A DNA stretch of 64,000 nucleotides, taken from positions 496,001 to 560,000 of the forward strand of contig NZ_JANZXA010000001.1 in the NCBI RefSeq assembly GCF_025153475.1, written 5' to 3'. The DNA comes from Novosphingobium mangrovisedimenti (GTDB taxonomy: Bacteria; Pseudomonadota; Alphaproteobacteria; Sphingomonadales; Sphingomonadaceae). Positions 54,679 through 62,602 of this stretch are shown here, piece by piece. The translations under genes and the position numbers were made by a program. The notes beneath the pieces are model-generated. The model was not told the DNA's origin. It made no database searches and saw nothing but the letters and a program-made list of their open reading frames with translations. Each line of letters starts with the position of its first letter. Position 1 is the stretch's first letter.

Positions 54679-55818
54679 TTACAACTGGCCGCTGATGCGC
54701 TTGCCGATTGCCACGACGATGGCCGCTTCGTCAACGTATCTTTTGCGGATAGCGGCGACCTGGTTGGCGCTCCATCCCATGATCATCGCGATCTGATCGT
54801 CGGTCAGGCTTCCGCCGGGCAGGGTCATCAGTTTGGTGGCGAAGGTGCCGCGTAGGTCGTGCAGGTGCTTTGACCGGTCTTTCTCGTCGTCGAACTCGGC
54901 CGGGTGGATGATCCCCCTGCCCTCGTTGGCCTGTGACCGGTACGAGTTGAACTCGGCGCTGAGCGTGGCGGGTTGGACCGGATTGCCTTTCTGGCCCACT
55001 AGCACCGTATCGACGCCGGGATTGCGGTGGCGGGTGCGCAGTTCGTCGAGCAGCTCGCGCAGGCCGGGGACGATCGGCATCACGGTGCGCCGGCGTTTGC
55101 CCTTGGCCTTCTTCGCCGCGGTTCTCGCAATGTGCGTGTCGCTGATCTCGCTCCAGCGCAGGGCGACCAGGTCGGAGCGGCGCAGGCCGGTGAACTCGGC
55201 CAGGCGGCGAGCGTCGACCAGCCATTGCGGCACCGTCTCGATCGTATCGAAGGCGCGGCAGTCTTCCTCGGTCCAGACGATTTCCTCTCGGTTGCCGCCC
55301 TTCCACAGGCGCTTGACGGCTACGGCCGGATTGCAGGAGACATGGCCGCGCTCGGTACCCCATGCCAGCATCATGGACATGACCTTCATGTGCTCGTCGG
55401 CCGTGCGCAGGCCATTGTTCTCGGCCAGTTCATCGCGCCATTTGACGAGCTTGGGCGTCATGCGGGGGTCACCGAACACGCGCAGCGGAACCTTGCCGTA
55501 CTTCTCCTCGATCTTGCCCGCCGCCGCGCCCCAGAGCGTGCGCGTCGATTCGGCAAAGGCCTTCCATTCGCGGCTGCGCTGCCATGCCTTCGACAGTCCG
55601 GCAACGGTATCGGAAGGGGCATCCTGATGCGCCTGGGCGGCGGCGATAGCGGCGATGTCCTCACGCGTGAGGCGCGGGCGATCGGGCTGCTCGGCCACGC
55701 GGATCTTCGGTCCGCCGCGCCATGCATAGATATACCACCGGATCGGCTTGCCGGGCCGCGCTGCCTTGACGAGGTGGACGCCGGCGGCGGCTACCCCAGC
55801 TTTCCACTCTGATCCCAT
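54679..55818 (-). CDS. Tyrosine-family site-specific integrase
   Basis: A 379-residue recombinase. Catalytic residues R213 (TGLRRSDLVALRW), H320-x-x-R323 (HLHDLRGTFAT), W349 in place of the second His (MGWS) and Y361 (IRKRYVDE) are in place. The N-terminal ~170 residues contain the arm- and core-binding helices (LTREDIAAIAAAQAHQ, TRTLWGAAAGKIEEKYGKVPL). It is nearest to tRNA-Gly(UCC), its probable target. It overlaps the next gene upstream by 28 bases. Confidence 0.93.
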   Translation of the reverse strand: MGSEWKAGVAAAGVHLVKAARPGKPIRWYIYAWRGGPKIRVAEQPDRPRLTREDIAAIAAAQAHQDAPSDTVAGLSKAWQRSREWKAFAESTRTLWGAAAGKIEEKYGKVPLRVFGDPRMTPKLVKWRDELAENNGLRTADEHMKVMSMMLAWGTERGHVSCNPAVAVKRLWKGGNREEIVWTEEDCRAFDTIETVPQWLVDARRLAEFTGLRRSDLVALRWSEISDTHIARTAAKKAKGKRRRTVMPIVPGLRELLDELRTRHRNPGVDTVLVGQKGNPVQPATLSAEFNSYRSQANEGRGIIHPAEFDDEKDRSKHLHDLRGTFATKLMTLPGGSLTDDQIAMIMGWSANQVAAIRKRYVDEAAIVVAIGKRISGQL

Positions 55819-56006
55819 GCCTCGAACTCATCCCTGGGCGCGACAGGGAACGCCGCGCTGCTGAATACCTTGATCGTGCCGTCAGGGGATACCTCGATCG
55901 CGGCCACGTCAAGCCCCTGCGCGCGCAGATCATGCAGGGTCTGCGCTGCTGCCGCGACCTTGGGCCGGGATGCATAGTGGGGCTTGAAGGTGGCCGGGGC
56001 GTTCAC
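55791..56006 (-). CDS. Hypothetical element protein (71 aa)
   Basis: A 71-residue protein with a helix then a small beta segment (VAAAAQTLHDLRAQGLDVAAIEVSPDGTIKVFSS). The pattern helix-DGTIKVF resembles small proteins often found just before integrases in sphingomonad elements. It overlaps both neighbours, which supports reality. Function unknown; could be an excision factor, but no HTH is evident. Confidence 0.55.
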   Translation of the reverse strand: MNAPATFKPHYASRPKVAAAAQTLHDLRAQGLDVAAIEVSPDGTIKVFSSAAFPVAPRDEFEAWDQSGKLG

Positions 56007-56344
56007 GGCCGCTCGCTCGCGTCGATGCCGGCATCATGGAACTGCAGGTCGAGGCGTTCCTGATATTCATTCTCGCTGATACGGCCCGCAGGCAGGAATA
56101 GCCTGCTCGGCTCCATGATCGGTCCGTCAGCGATGGCCTGCAAATCACGCTGGCCAAGTCCGTCGACGGGATCGATATGGAGGTAATCGCCAGCATGGTA
56201 TGCCTCATCCTCGCGCCCAGCCCATGCGGGCTTGCTGCGGGCGATGCCGTTCGCGATCTCGGGTGGCGCGAGCGTAACACTGAAGCCACGACACAGCACC
56301 AGCGCGCCGAACGGTATCCGCTCCTTGGCTTTCCCCCGCATCAC
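56003..56344 (-). CDS. Hypothetical element protein (113 aa)
   Basis: A 113-residue soluble protein, no recognised domain. Features: FGALVLCRGFSVTLAPPEIANGIARSKPAWAGRE, then a Y/H/D-rich middle (EDEAYHAGDYLHIDPVDG) and a charged helical tail with EYQERLDLQF. ATGA overlaps with both neighbours. Confidence 0.5.
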   Translation of the reverse strand: MMRGKAKERIPFGALVLCRGFSVTLAPPEIANGIARSKPAWAGREDEAYHAGDYLHIDPVDGLGQRDLQAIADGPIMEPSRLFLPAGRISENEYQERLDLQFHDAGIDASERP

Positions 56345-57003
56345 CCCACCGTCTCCTCGAACTTGCCGACTTCATTTCCCCAGGCGTCCCAGCCCTTGCG
56401 GGGTGTTCTGGAAAACAGTTCGAGGCAGCGGATCTCGGACGGGTCGCCGTAGAGGCGGGCGAGGCGGTCGTATTGCTCGGCGGGCTTGCGGCTGTGTTCG
56501 GCCGCCGGCGCGACGATGAGCTGGCGCACGTCGTGGTTGCGCACGGGCAGGCCCTTGCCGCGGGCGAAGAGCCAGCAGGGCTCCAGCTGCTTGCGCGTGT
56601 GGTAGCCCATCGAGATCCGGGGTTCGGCGATGTCGCCGGTGAACAGGTCGATCTGGTTGGCCCGCACCAACCTTTGCTTGGTCCAGTAGAACAGGTCCGT
56701 GACGAAGCGGAAGCCCCATGCCCGGCCCAGTTCCAGCGCGGCATCGCAATGGCTGCCGACGACCCACATGGCGAGAAGCGAGTCCTTCGCCGCGATCGAC
56801 GCGACAGGCAGTGCCGCCATGTCCTCGATCGACATGGTGGGGTAGTGATCTTCCGCCTCGTTGAACTTCTTCTGCGTCGGCGTACGGTCCGCGCCGGAGT
56901 GCGTGCGAAACGCCCAGGGCGGATCGGCCAGCAGCAGCTGGTAGGCGCTGCGCGGGAGGGAGGCGAACCCTTCGACACGCTCAGGGTAAGCGGGATCAGC
57001 CAT
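56341..57003 (-). CDS. MT-A70 family adenine N6-methyltransferase
   Basis: A 220-residue DNA methyltransferase of the MT-A70/phage type with motif IV LLADPPWAF (D-P-P-W, residues ~22-30), TQKKFNEAEDHYPTMSIEDMAALPV, FVTDLFYWTKQRL and the motif I-like ARLYGDPSEIRCLELFSRTPRKGWDAWGNE at the C-terminus (a permuted order usual for this family). Residues ~4-11 (AYPERVEG) are encoded by a copy of a repetitive palindromic element. Probably protects element DNA or modulates expression. Start ATG 57003 overlaps the next gene. Confidence 0.88.
   Translation of the reverse strand: MADPAYPERVEGFASLPRSAYQLLLADPPWAFRTHSGADRTPTQKKFNEAEDHYPTMSIEDMAALPVASIAAKDSLLAMWVVGSHCDAALELGRAWGFRFVTDLFYWTKQRLVRANQIDLFTGDIAEPRISMGYHTRKQLEPCWLFARGKGLPVRNHDVRQLIVAPAAEHSRKPAEQYDRLARLYGDPSEIRCLELFSRTPRKGWDAWGNEVGKFEETVG
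56968..56994. repeat. REP-type palindromic repeat within the methyltransferase gene
   Basis: CCCTTCGACACGCTCAGGG at 56968-56986 and flanking TAAGCGGG match the sphingomonad interspersed repeat (TTCGACA-GCTCAGG-TGAGCGG type). It encodes residues YPERVEG of the methyltransferase N-terminus. Confidence 0.7.
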
Positions 57004-57178
57004 TGCGCGGGCACTCCCAGTCGCACTCTTCGGTGCCAGCGAGCATGCAGGTCCCGTCCTCCAGCATCCCGCATTCGTACATGAGGAAGGTGCAGTCGCA
57101 CTGCTCCCACGGCATGTTGCATTCCATGCAGAAGCCGCCGTGGTCGATTTCACGGTCTTCGGGAGATGGCTTGGTCAT
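56996..57178 (-). CDS. Small Cys-rich protein (60 aa), putative zinc-binding
   Basis: A 60-residue protein with eight cysteines: FCMECNMPWEQCDC, YECGMLEDGTC and ECDWEC. Paired C-x2-C and C-x-C groups suggest one or two zinc sites, as in small phage regulators. ATG 57178 overlaps the next gene's stop. Function unknown. Confidence 0.6.
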   Translation of the reverse strand: MTKPSPEDREIDHGGFCMECNMPWEQCDCTFLMYECGMLEDGTCMLAGTEECDWECPRNG

Positions 57179-57735
57179 CAGTCGATCGTCGCCGCGTCGT
57201 TGCGTTCCAGCCATTGTTCGCGGCTGTCACCAAGGCGTCGATCGAGCTGATCTTCCGTCTCCGGCCAGAGATGCATGTCATGGACAAGGCGAAGATAGGT
57301 GCCGTGCCACCATGCGCGGATTTCTTCGTCCGGATGCTTGTAGCCGACGATTTCAGCCGCATGCATGAAGTGCAGCTGGAAATGGTGCGGTAATGCATCG
57401 AGCTCGCGGAGGTACTGCGACACGATTTCGGTCATGCGCGTTGGCCAGTCGATATTGAGGACAACGAGCGACCAAGCGCGCGTCCCATATTCGATGCCAT
57501 CCAGATCCACTGGAAAGCTTGGCCCCATGAATGAACCACCTCCCGCATCGAATGGCGTCTTGATTGTCCTGCCGTCCTCCAGACTCGAGCGCAGGATACA
57601 GCGGCGGTACCATCGTAGGAGCATCTTGGTAGGGCCGTACTTCGGGCTGCCATCGGGGCCACGCACGGCAGTGAGAAGGACTGTTTGCTGCATAAAAGTC
57701 AGCTGTTCGGTCCATGTCTGGGTTACGGCTGTCAT
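57178..57735 (-). CDS. Hypothetical element protein (185 aa)
   Basis: A 185-residue protein, Trp- and His-rich (LLRWYRRCILRSSLEDGRT, IRAWWHGTYLRLVHDMHLWPETEDQLDRRLG). No domain recognised. Start ATG 57735, with AGGAG eight bases upstream; an in-frame GTG/ATG eight codons above is less likely. Confidence 0.55.
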   Translation of the reverse strand: MTAVTQTWTEQLTFMQQTVLLTAVRGPDGSPKYGPTKMLLRWYRRCILRSSLEDGRTIKTPFDAGGGSFMGPSFPVDLDGIEYGTRAWSLVVLNIDWPTRMTEIVSQYLRELDALPHHFQLHFMHAAEIVGYKHPDEEIRAWWHGTYLRLVHDMHLWPETEDQLDRRLGDSREQWLERNDAATID

Positions 57736-57751
57736 GTCTTCGTCTCCTGGT

Positions 57752-58423
57752 CTAGACATCGGGAAAGGGCGCGCCTCGCAGCGCGCGGCGGGCCATGCGG
57801 TCGCGTTCTTCGATCAGTTCGCCGATGGCGGTGAAGGCGTCCTTGTCGAGATCGATGATGTCTATTAGCGTGGCGGCTTCCTCACCGGGTGCGCAGAGTG
57901 TGAAGGGCGCCTCGTCAGGGCGATCGTCGCTGTCATCGTCGAGCGTCGCGACGATGAGGCGTTCGGTGCCGTCTTCGTCGTCCTCGACTGTCAGTTCCTT
58001 GCGCCGCACTTCGCCGCGGAACGACGGCAACGATTGCTCGACCATGTCGAATACCTGATCGACGATCATCGGGCCAAAGGCATGCGCGAGCCCGAGCACA
58101 TTGTGTACGTCGATCATCGTCAGCACGTCGAGCTCACGGGCGATGAAGTCGATGACGAGGCGCGTGAACGCCCAATGATCCTCCGCGCCCGTTGTCCAGA
58201 CGGCGCAGAGTTCCTCGTGCCCCCAATACAGACCGCCCACCTTCAGGTCGGATGTGGGCATGGGGCGTAAATCGAGCCGCTTGCGGAGCTCTTCACTCTC
58301 GGCGGCGATTTCCTTGATGCGCGCGAAGTCCCGATTGAACTCCAGTCCGGCGCTCTCGGCATGCAGGCGCACGAAGCGGCGATAGAGGCCGAGTATCTCG
58401 GGCCACTGGGGAGCGCCGCTCAC
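57752..58423 (-). CDS. Hypothetical element protein (223 aa)
   Basis: A 223-residue acidic protein. The N-terminal half has helical EILGLYRRFVRLHAESAGLEF...EIAAESEELRKRL and HEELCAVWTTGAEDHWAFTRLVIDFIARELDVLTMIDV; the C-terminal part is Asp-rich (TLDDDSDDRPDEAPF). No family recognised. Overlaps the ParB-like gene by ATGA. Confidence 0.55.
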   Translation of the reverse strand: MSGAPQWPEILGLYRRFVRLHAESAGLEFNRDFARIKEIAAESEELRKRLDLRPMPTSDLKVGGLYWGHEELCAVWTTGAEDHWAFTRLVIDFIARELDVLTMIDVHNVLGLAHAFGPMIVDQVFDMVEQSLPSFRGEVRRKELTVEDDEDGTERLIVATLDDDSDDRPDEAPFTLCAPGEEAATLIDIIDLDKDAFTAIGELIEERDRMARRALRGAPFPDV

Positions 58424-59862
58424 GCGTCCTGCTCCTCGGTCTGGGCTTGCTGCTGCGCGGCGGCGGCCTTTTCAGCTTCCTTCGCGACGGCTTCCTCGTC
58501 GATGAGGCGTTCGGCTTCGGCGCGCTGGGCGTCGATGTCGGCGATGGGCAGGCGGATCAGGACTGCGACGTAGGCGTGCTCTTCGTCGTTGTCGAAGTCG
58601 ATCGGCGGTACGTGGTTGACAGGCCAGAAGGCATGCCCCTCCAGCGGCGTGCCCTTGAACGATCCGATCTGATAGGCGGCGAGTTGACCTGCGCGGCGGT
58701 TGATCGCGCGTTCACGCGCTGCGGCTCGGTATTCCGCTTCCCAGTCGTGCTCTTCCTGTGGTTCGCGCGGCTTCGGAGTGTGGAAGTGGCCGATCTTCGC
58801 GATGCCGCTGCCGTCATTGCTGACCGCGTAAACGGCAATGGATTTCTTCAATTCCGCCTTGGTGGGCGCCTTGTCCTGGTAATAGCTGATGTAGCGCTCC
58901 ATCCCTTGGGGCGCCTTCGGCCACTTTGCCGCGTTGCCGACACCGCGCGCGAACAGACCGGACTTGAAGCCGTCCGCCTTGGCGGCCGGGGCCAGCATCG
59001 GCTCGGCCTTTTCCGCCGCCAGCTTCTCGATCAGGGAGATATCGACCACCCGCTGCTGGTCGCCCCAGGTGCCCATGAACATTTCGGCTTCGACGCGACC
59101 GCCGGCGGCGATGTAGGCATCGAGCCCGACGAACCTGACCGTCGCGTCCTCGGCCGAGAGCGTCTTGTCGCGAAGGGCGCCGCGAACCGACGACGGGTTA
59201 TGCGGCGAATAGCTCGACTTCTCCTGGGCCTTGAACACCTTCAGCTGCAGCGCGTGGTCCTCGACGCCGGCGTAGGCCTTGGCGCTGTCGAGCGTGATCG
59301 CGTTCTTGCGCAGCGCCTCGAGGATGTCGGGCGCGAGGCTGGCGAGGCGAAGGCGGCCCTGGACGTGCTTGACGGTCACGCCGAAGCGCTTTGCGCACAG
59401 GCCCACGGCAACGTGGTCCGATCCAAACTTCTCCACGATGACGCGGAACGCCTCGAATTCGTCGGCCGGGTTCATGGCGACGCAGTGGAGGTTTTCCGAC
59501 AGCGAGGTTTCGGCGGCCGCGTCGCGGACCTCGACCATGCAGGGGACGGGATGATCGGCCGGCAGGCGTTCGTCGGCCACGAGGCGCTGCAGCGCCTGAT
59601 AGCGGCGACCGCCGGCGATGACCTCGAACATGCCTTCCCAGCTCTTGCCGCCTTCCCTGGTCGAGCGGGATTCCCCGGTCATGAAATGCGCGGGGATGAC
59701 GACGAGGTTCTGTTTCAGGCCGCGTGCGGCGATGTCTTCCGCGAGGGATTCGACATCGGCCGCGCGCTCGGTCTGGCGAACGTTGAGGCTGGAGAGCATG
59801 AGACGATCGAGCGGGATCGTGTTGATCGCGCCTTCGACGTACTGAGGATCGGCATCGGACAT
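58420..59862 (-). CDS. ParB/RepB/Spo0J-type protein with nuclease-like domain
   Basis: A 480-residue protein. ParB-N domain: IPLDRLMLSSLNVRQTERAADVESLAEDIAARGLKQNLVVIPAHF (~15-60), GMFEVIAGGRRYQALQRLV with the conserved GGRR loop, SENLHCVAMNPADEFEAF and an HTH (GLCAKRFGVTVKHVQGRLRLASL). After ~280 it is element-specific and lacks the dimer domain of chromosomal ParB. No ParA partner is in the window. These phage ParB homologues act as regulators or CTPase-like DNA spreaders; role unproven here. Confidence 0.88.
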   Translation of the reverse strand: MSDADPQYVEGAINTIPLDRLMLSSLNVRQTERAADVESLAEDIAARGLKQNLVVIPAHFMTGESRSTREGGKSWEGMFEVIAGGRRYQALQRLVADERLPADHPVPCMVEVRDAAAETSLSENLHCVAMNPADEFEAFRVIVEKFGSDHVAVGLCAKRFGVTVKHVQGRLRLASLAPDILEALRKNAITLDSAKAYAGVEDHALQLKVFKAQEKSSYSPHNPSSVRGALRDKTLSAEDATVRFVGLDAYIAAGGRVEAEMFMGTWGDQQRVVDISLIEKLAAEKAEPMLAPAAKADGFKSGLFARGVGNAAKWPKAPQGMERYISYYQDKAPTKAELKKSIAVYAVSNDGSGIAKIGHFHTPKPREPQEEHDWEAEYRAAARERAINRRAGQLAAYQIGSFKGTPLEGHAFWPVNHVPPIDFDNDEEHAYVAVLIRLPIADIDAQRAEAERLIDEEAVAKEAEKAAAAQQQAQTEEQDA

Positions 59863-59868
59863 CGGGTG

Positions 59869-60093
59869 TCAGTCCTTTCGCGGTTTGTAGTGGGTGGGCT
59901 CAAAGTCGAGCTTGCCCAGGGTGAGGTGCCATTCGCCATCGACGTGGCGGGCCAGTGCGCAGGGCCAGCCCCCGGCGGGCATCCGTGCCGGATCGCGCTG
60001 ATCGGCGCGGAGCACGATCTGGAAGCGCCCGTCGCGGGCGGCATCGTCGATGGGCCGGGCGCCGGGCATGGACTCGGATAGGGCGGAGGTCAT
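59869..60093 (-). CDS. Hypothetical element protein (74 aa)
   Basis: A 74-residue protein with a beta-type segment RFQIVLRADQRDPARMPAGGWPCALARHVDGEWHLTLGKLDFEP. No family recognised. Start ATG 60093 overlaps the ACP-like gene by ATGA. Confidence 0.5.
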   Translation of the reverse strand: MTSALSESMPGARPIDDAARDGRFQIVLRADQRDPARMPAGGWPCALARHVDGEWHLTLGKLDFEPTHYKPRKD

Positions 60094-60350
60094 CGCCGGC
60101 GCTCCCGGGAGAGCAGACGGTCGACCGTGCGGGCCACGTCCTCGACCGTGTCCCAGTCGGACACCTCGCGATCGGGGATAGCGATGGTGAAGGTCGTGTC
60201 GAGTTCGCAGCCCAGGTTCATGCGATCGAGCCATCCGAAGCCCAGGTCGTCCCCCAGCAGGGCGCGCGGATCGATGCGGCGGGCCGTGGTGAACAGTTCG
60301 ATCACGCCGGTGACGCGGTCGATGGTTTCGGGGGACGGCGGCGGGGTCAT
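60090..60350 (-). CDS. Acyl-carrier-protein-like protein lacking the phosphopantetheine serine
   Basis: An 86-residue protein with the ACP fold sequence: RVTGVIELFTTARRIDPRALLGDDLGFGWLDRMNLGCELDTTFTIAIPDREVSDWDTVEDVARTV. It aligns with ACP DLGADSLDxVEL, but the serine position is Trp (DLGFGWLDRM), so it cannot carry a 4'-phosphopantetheine. The helix order, the IPDREV loop and the length agree with ACP. Probably a structural or regulatory partner. ATG 60350 overlaps DUF4326. Confidence 0.7.
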   Translation of the reverse strand: MTPPPSPETIDRVTGVIELFTTARRIDPRALLGDDLGFGWLDRMNLGCELDTTFTIAIPDREVSDWDTVEDVARTVDRLLSRERRR

Positions 60351-60727
60351 GCCGCATGCGCCTCTAACTGTGCATAATGCGGTGCCATGTCGAGCAGGGT
60401 TTCCGCGTGGCACCATTCGCTTGTCAGCGGGCACCAGCACGACAGATCCTTTCCCGCCAGGCGGTGGAGGTTAATGAGCACCCGTTCGCGCAGTCTGCCG
60501 AGGGATTCTATCTCGGATGGGCAAAAACCCATGCGCTCCAGCGATAGGGCGCCAAGCCCTCCGGACAGCCAACGACGATGGAGGATGATGCTCTTGGCAT
60601 GACCTGAGCATCGCCCGGTGAAAGGGTTGCCCCACAGGGTCGGTCTCCCGACATAGATGACGCCTTGCTGTGGTGGCCTGGTCAAGCGTCCACGCCTGCG
60701 CCGCACCCGTTGTCCTCTGGCGATCAT
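60347..60727 (-). CDS. DUF4326 domain protein
   Basis: A 126-residue phage-type protein with GVIYVGRPTLWGNPFTG, LRERVLINLHRLAGKDLSCWCPLTSEWCHAETLL: the VGRPxxWGNPF and CWC....CHAxxLL motifs define DUF4326. The CWCP and CHAE positions may bind zinc. ATG 60727 preferred (AGGAG six bases upstream) to the ATG at 60733. N-tail is strongly basic (RGQRVRRRRGRL). Confidence 0.85.
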   Translation of the reverse strand: MIARGQRVRRRRGRLTRPPQQGVIYVGRPTLWGNPFTGRCSGHAKSIILHRRWLSGGLGALSLERMGFCPSEIESLGRLRERVLINLHRLAGKDLSCWCPLTSEWCHAETLLDMAPHYAQLEAHAA

Positions 60728-60751
60728 GTTCATCTCCTGCGGGGCAGTTGT

Positions 60752-61108
60752 TCAGTCGGCCACCATGCGGGCCTGTTCAGTGAACGGATCGTATTCGCGC
60801 GCGATGCGAAACTCGTAGATCCCGGCGGGAAGCTGGTGCGATCCATGCGGTTCGGCAGCGTCCTGAATGAGCATCGTCGGCTCTTCGAGGATTGCGTAGA
60901 GGATGCGCATGCCGGCAGGCGCATCCGGCTGTTCCATCACGTCGACGGCGCGATCGAGAATGTGGTGATTGCCGCTTTCACTGTGGCTGATGATCGGCCG
61001 GCCCTTGCGATCGCATTCCTTGAGCGGGGCCAGGCCACTGGGCATTTCCATGACGCGGAAGATCGAAATCTCTCCCTGTGCGCCTATCGTTTCTCGCTTG
61101 GCATTCAT
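60752..61108 (-). CDS. Hypothetical element protein (118 aa)
   Basis: A 118-residue protein, beta-rich (ISIFRVMEMPSGLAPL, MRILYAILEEPTMLIQD, GIYEFRIAREYDP). Sequence style resembles small phage proteins that precede DUF4326. No recognised function. ATG 61108 with AGGAG seven bases upstream. Confidence 0.55.
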   Translation of the reverse strand: MNAKRETIGAQGEISIFRVMEMPSGLAPLKECDRKGRPIISHSESGNHHILDRAVDVMEQPDAPAGMRILYAILEEPTMLIQDAAEPHGSHQLPAGIYEFRIAREYDPFTEQARMVAD

Positions 61109-61121
61109 GTCCAATCTCCTT

Positions 61122-62474
61122 TCAGGTACGGACGGTGGGGTAGGAAAATTCATGCGGTTCAAGGCCAACGCGCCATGCCTGGGCGGCCAGTACGGTCCCG
61201 ATTTCCAGCGGCACGCCTTCGACGATGGTACCGTTCCTTGGACATTCGGCTTTCAGGAACCGACCGGGGCTGGGCAGGCCATCAAGCGTCAGCTCGATCA
61301 GTTCTCCATGCGACGGATCAGGATCGGCATCGATGATCCGGTAATCCAATGCGGAAAGCATGCGCGGCCATCCGATGCAGGCAGCCCCTGCGGCGCGGAG
61401 CTCAACGTCCTGCTCTCTGAGAATCTCGGTCGGGTTGATCGTCTGGCGCTCGCGAATCCAGCGGGCCGGAATGCGGGCTCCGTGCCAAGAATATAGCTCG
61501 GTGCCATCGCGCCAGGCACAAAACGGGCCATCCTCGCAATGAGGCAGATTGCGCTCGTCCACCTTGAGGATGGCCGGCCTGTCCGAGATCATGCAGAAAT
61601 CGGGATGCATGATGCGCGGTCCGGACCGTTCAGACAGAGTCTGCCAGTGTCGATAGCCAGTGTAGTCGAGCGGCAGTTTCACAACGTCCTTGAAAAATGT
61701 GAGAAACGAATCCCATGCTGACCACTGGTTTCCGCCTTGGCGCATCCTCCATGCCATGGCTGCACACCTGAGGCCGAAATCTCCCACCCCAAGTTCGTCC
61801 GCGCAGCGGCGCAAATTGCCTGGCACTACGTACCAGTGAGAGTAGTCGTCGGCGTCGGTGGCGGATCTGGTGGCGTCGTAGGTGGCGGCGTCGGTGGCGG
61901 ATCTGGTGGCGGCGTCGGTGGCGGATCTGGTGGCGGCGTCGGTGGCGGCGTAGGTGGCGGCGTCGGTGGCGGATCTGGTGGCGGCGTCGGTGGCGGCGTA
62001 GGTGGCGGCGTAGGTGGCGGCGTCGGTGGCGGATCTGGTGGCGTCGTAGGTGGCGGCGTCGGTGGCGGCGTCGGTGGCGGATCTGGTGGCGGCGTAGGTG
62101 GCGGCGTAGGTGGCGGATCTGGTGGCGTCGTAGGTGGCGGCGTCGGTGGCGGCGTCGGTGGCGGATCTGGTGGCGGCGTCGGTGGCGGATCTGGTGGCGG
62201 CGATTTCGTTGATTTGGGCACCCGTCTTCGACAGGTGCCAACGGGCAGCGGCAAATCCTCCCGCAAAAGCGGCCACGAAGGGGCTGGGCACGAAGACGAT
62301 ATGCTTCGGTGCGGGCAGCTTTGCCGCAGCATAGAGGCCCAACACAGCCTCGCGGCATGCCTGCCGGTCATCCTCCGTCATCGCCTCTGTCGACATCGCA
62401 TTGGCAATCCAGCGATCGCGCCATTCAGGCAGCCGCGCGCGATGTTCTTCGGTAAGGGAATAAAGTTCGGTCAC
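61122..62474 (-). CDS. DUF6745-like protein with a 29-unit tetrapeptide repeat
   Basis: A 450-residue protein. Residues ~1-90 are helical (EWRDRWIANAMSTEAMTEDDRQACREAVLGLYAAAKLP...VAAFAGGFAAARW). Residues ~93-208 consist of 29 tandem four-residue units of four kinds (ATRS, ATDA, ATYD, ATYA). The C-terminal ~240 residues contain ERSGPRIMHPDFCMISDRPAILKVDERNLPHCEDGPFCAWRDGTELYSWHGARIPARWI, the DUF6745 core. Function unknown. GTG start at 62474 overlaps the small membrane gene. Confidence 0.8.
   Translation of the reverse strand: MTELYSLTEEHRARLPEWRDRWIANAMSTEAMTEDDRQACREAVLGLYAAAKLPAPKHIVFVPSPFVAAFAGGFAAARWHLSKTGAQINEIAATRSATDAATRSATDAATDAATYDATRSATYAATYAATRSATDAATDAATYDATRSATDAATYAATYAATDAATRSATDAATYAATDAATRSATDAATRSATDAATYDATRSATDADDYSHWYVVPGNLRRCADELGVGDFGLRCAAMAWRMRQGGNQWSAWDSFLTFFKDVVKLPLDYTGYRHWQTLSERSGPRIMHPDFCMISDRPAILKVDERNLPHCEDGPFCAWRDGTELYSWHGARIPARWIRERQTINPTEILREQDVELRAAGAACIGWPRMLSALDYRIIDADPDPSHGELIELTLDGLPSPGRFLKAECPRNGTIVEGVPLEIGTVLAAQAWRVGLEPHEFSYPTVRT
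61851..62202 (-). repeat. 12-bp minisatellite coding for (AT-x-x)29
   Basis: Tandem 12-base units, GCCACC followed by one of AGATCC, GACGCC, TACGAC or TACGCC on the coding strand, repeated about 29 times. Unit order is irregular, but ATYD is always followed by ATRS (3 of 3). There are no unique spacers, so it is not a CRISPR array. Confidence 0.92.
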
Positions 62475-62602
62475 GTGATGATGCTCCAGCAGACAAGGTG
62501 GATCGCCGCCGCTGCCAGCACGGCGAAAACGGCGACGGCGATCCGGGGGTGGACGGCGCCCAGGGGAAACAAGCGCCGGCCGGTGGAGGGTTCGATGATC
62601 AT
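62471..62602 (-). CDS. Small membrane protein (43 aa)
   Basis: A 43-residue frame, MIIEPSTGRRLFPLGAVHP then RIAVAVFAVLAAAAIHLVCW, with one membrane helix. Coupled by ATGA to the gene before and GTGA to the gene after, which supports translation. No family; phage small membrane proteins of this sort are sometimes lysis- or exclusion-related. Confidence 0.5.
   Translation of the reverse strand: MIIEPSTGRRLFPLGAVHPRIAVAVFAVLAAAAIHLVCWSIIT

Noticed and set aside
61851..62202. Possible CRISPR array
   Set aside because: Units are 12 bases with no unique spacers and no cas genes nearby.
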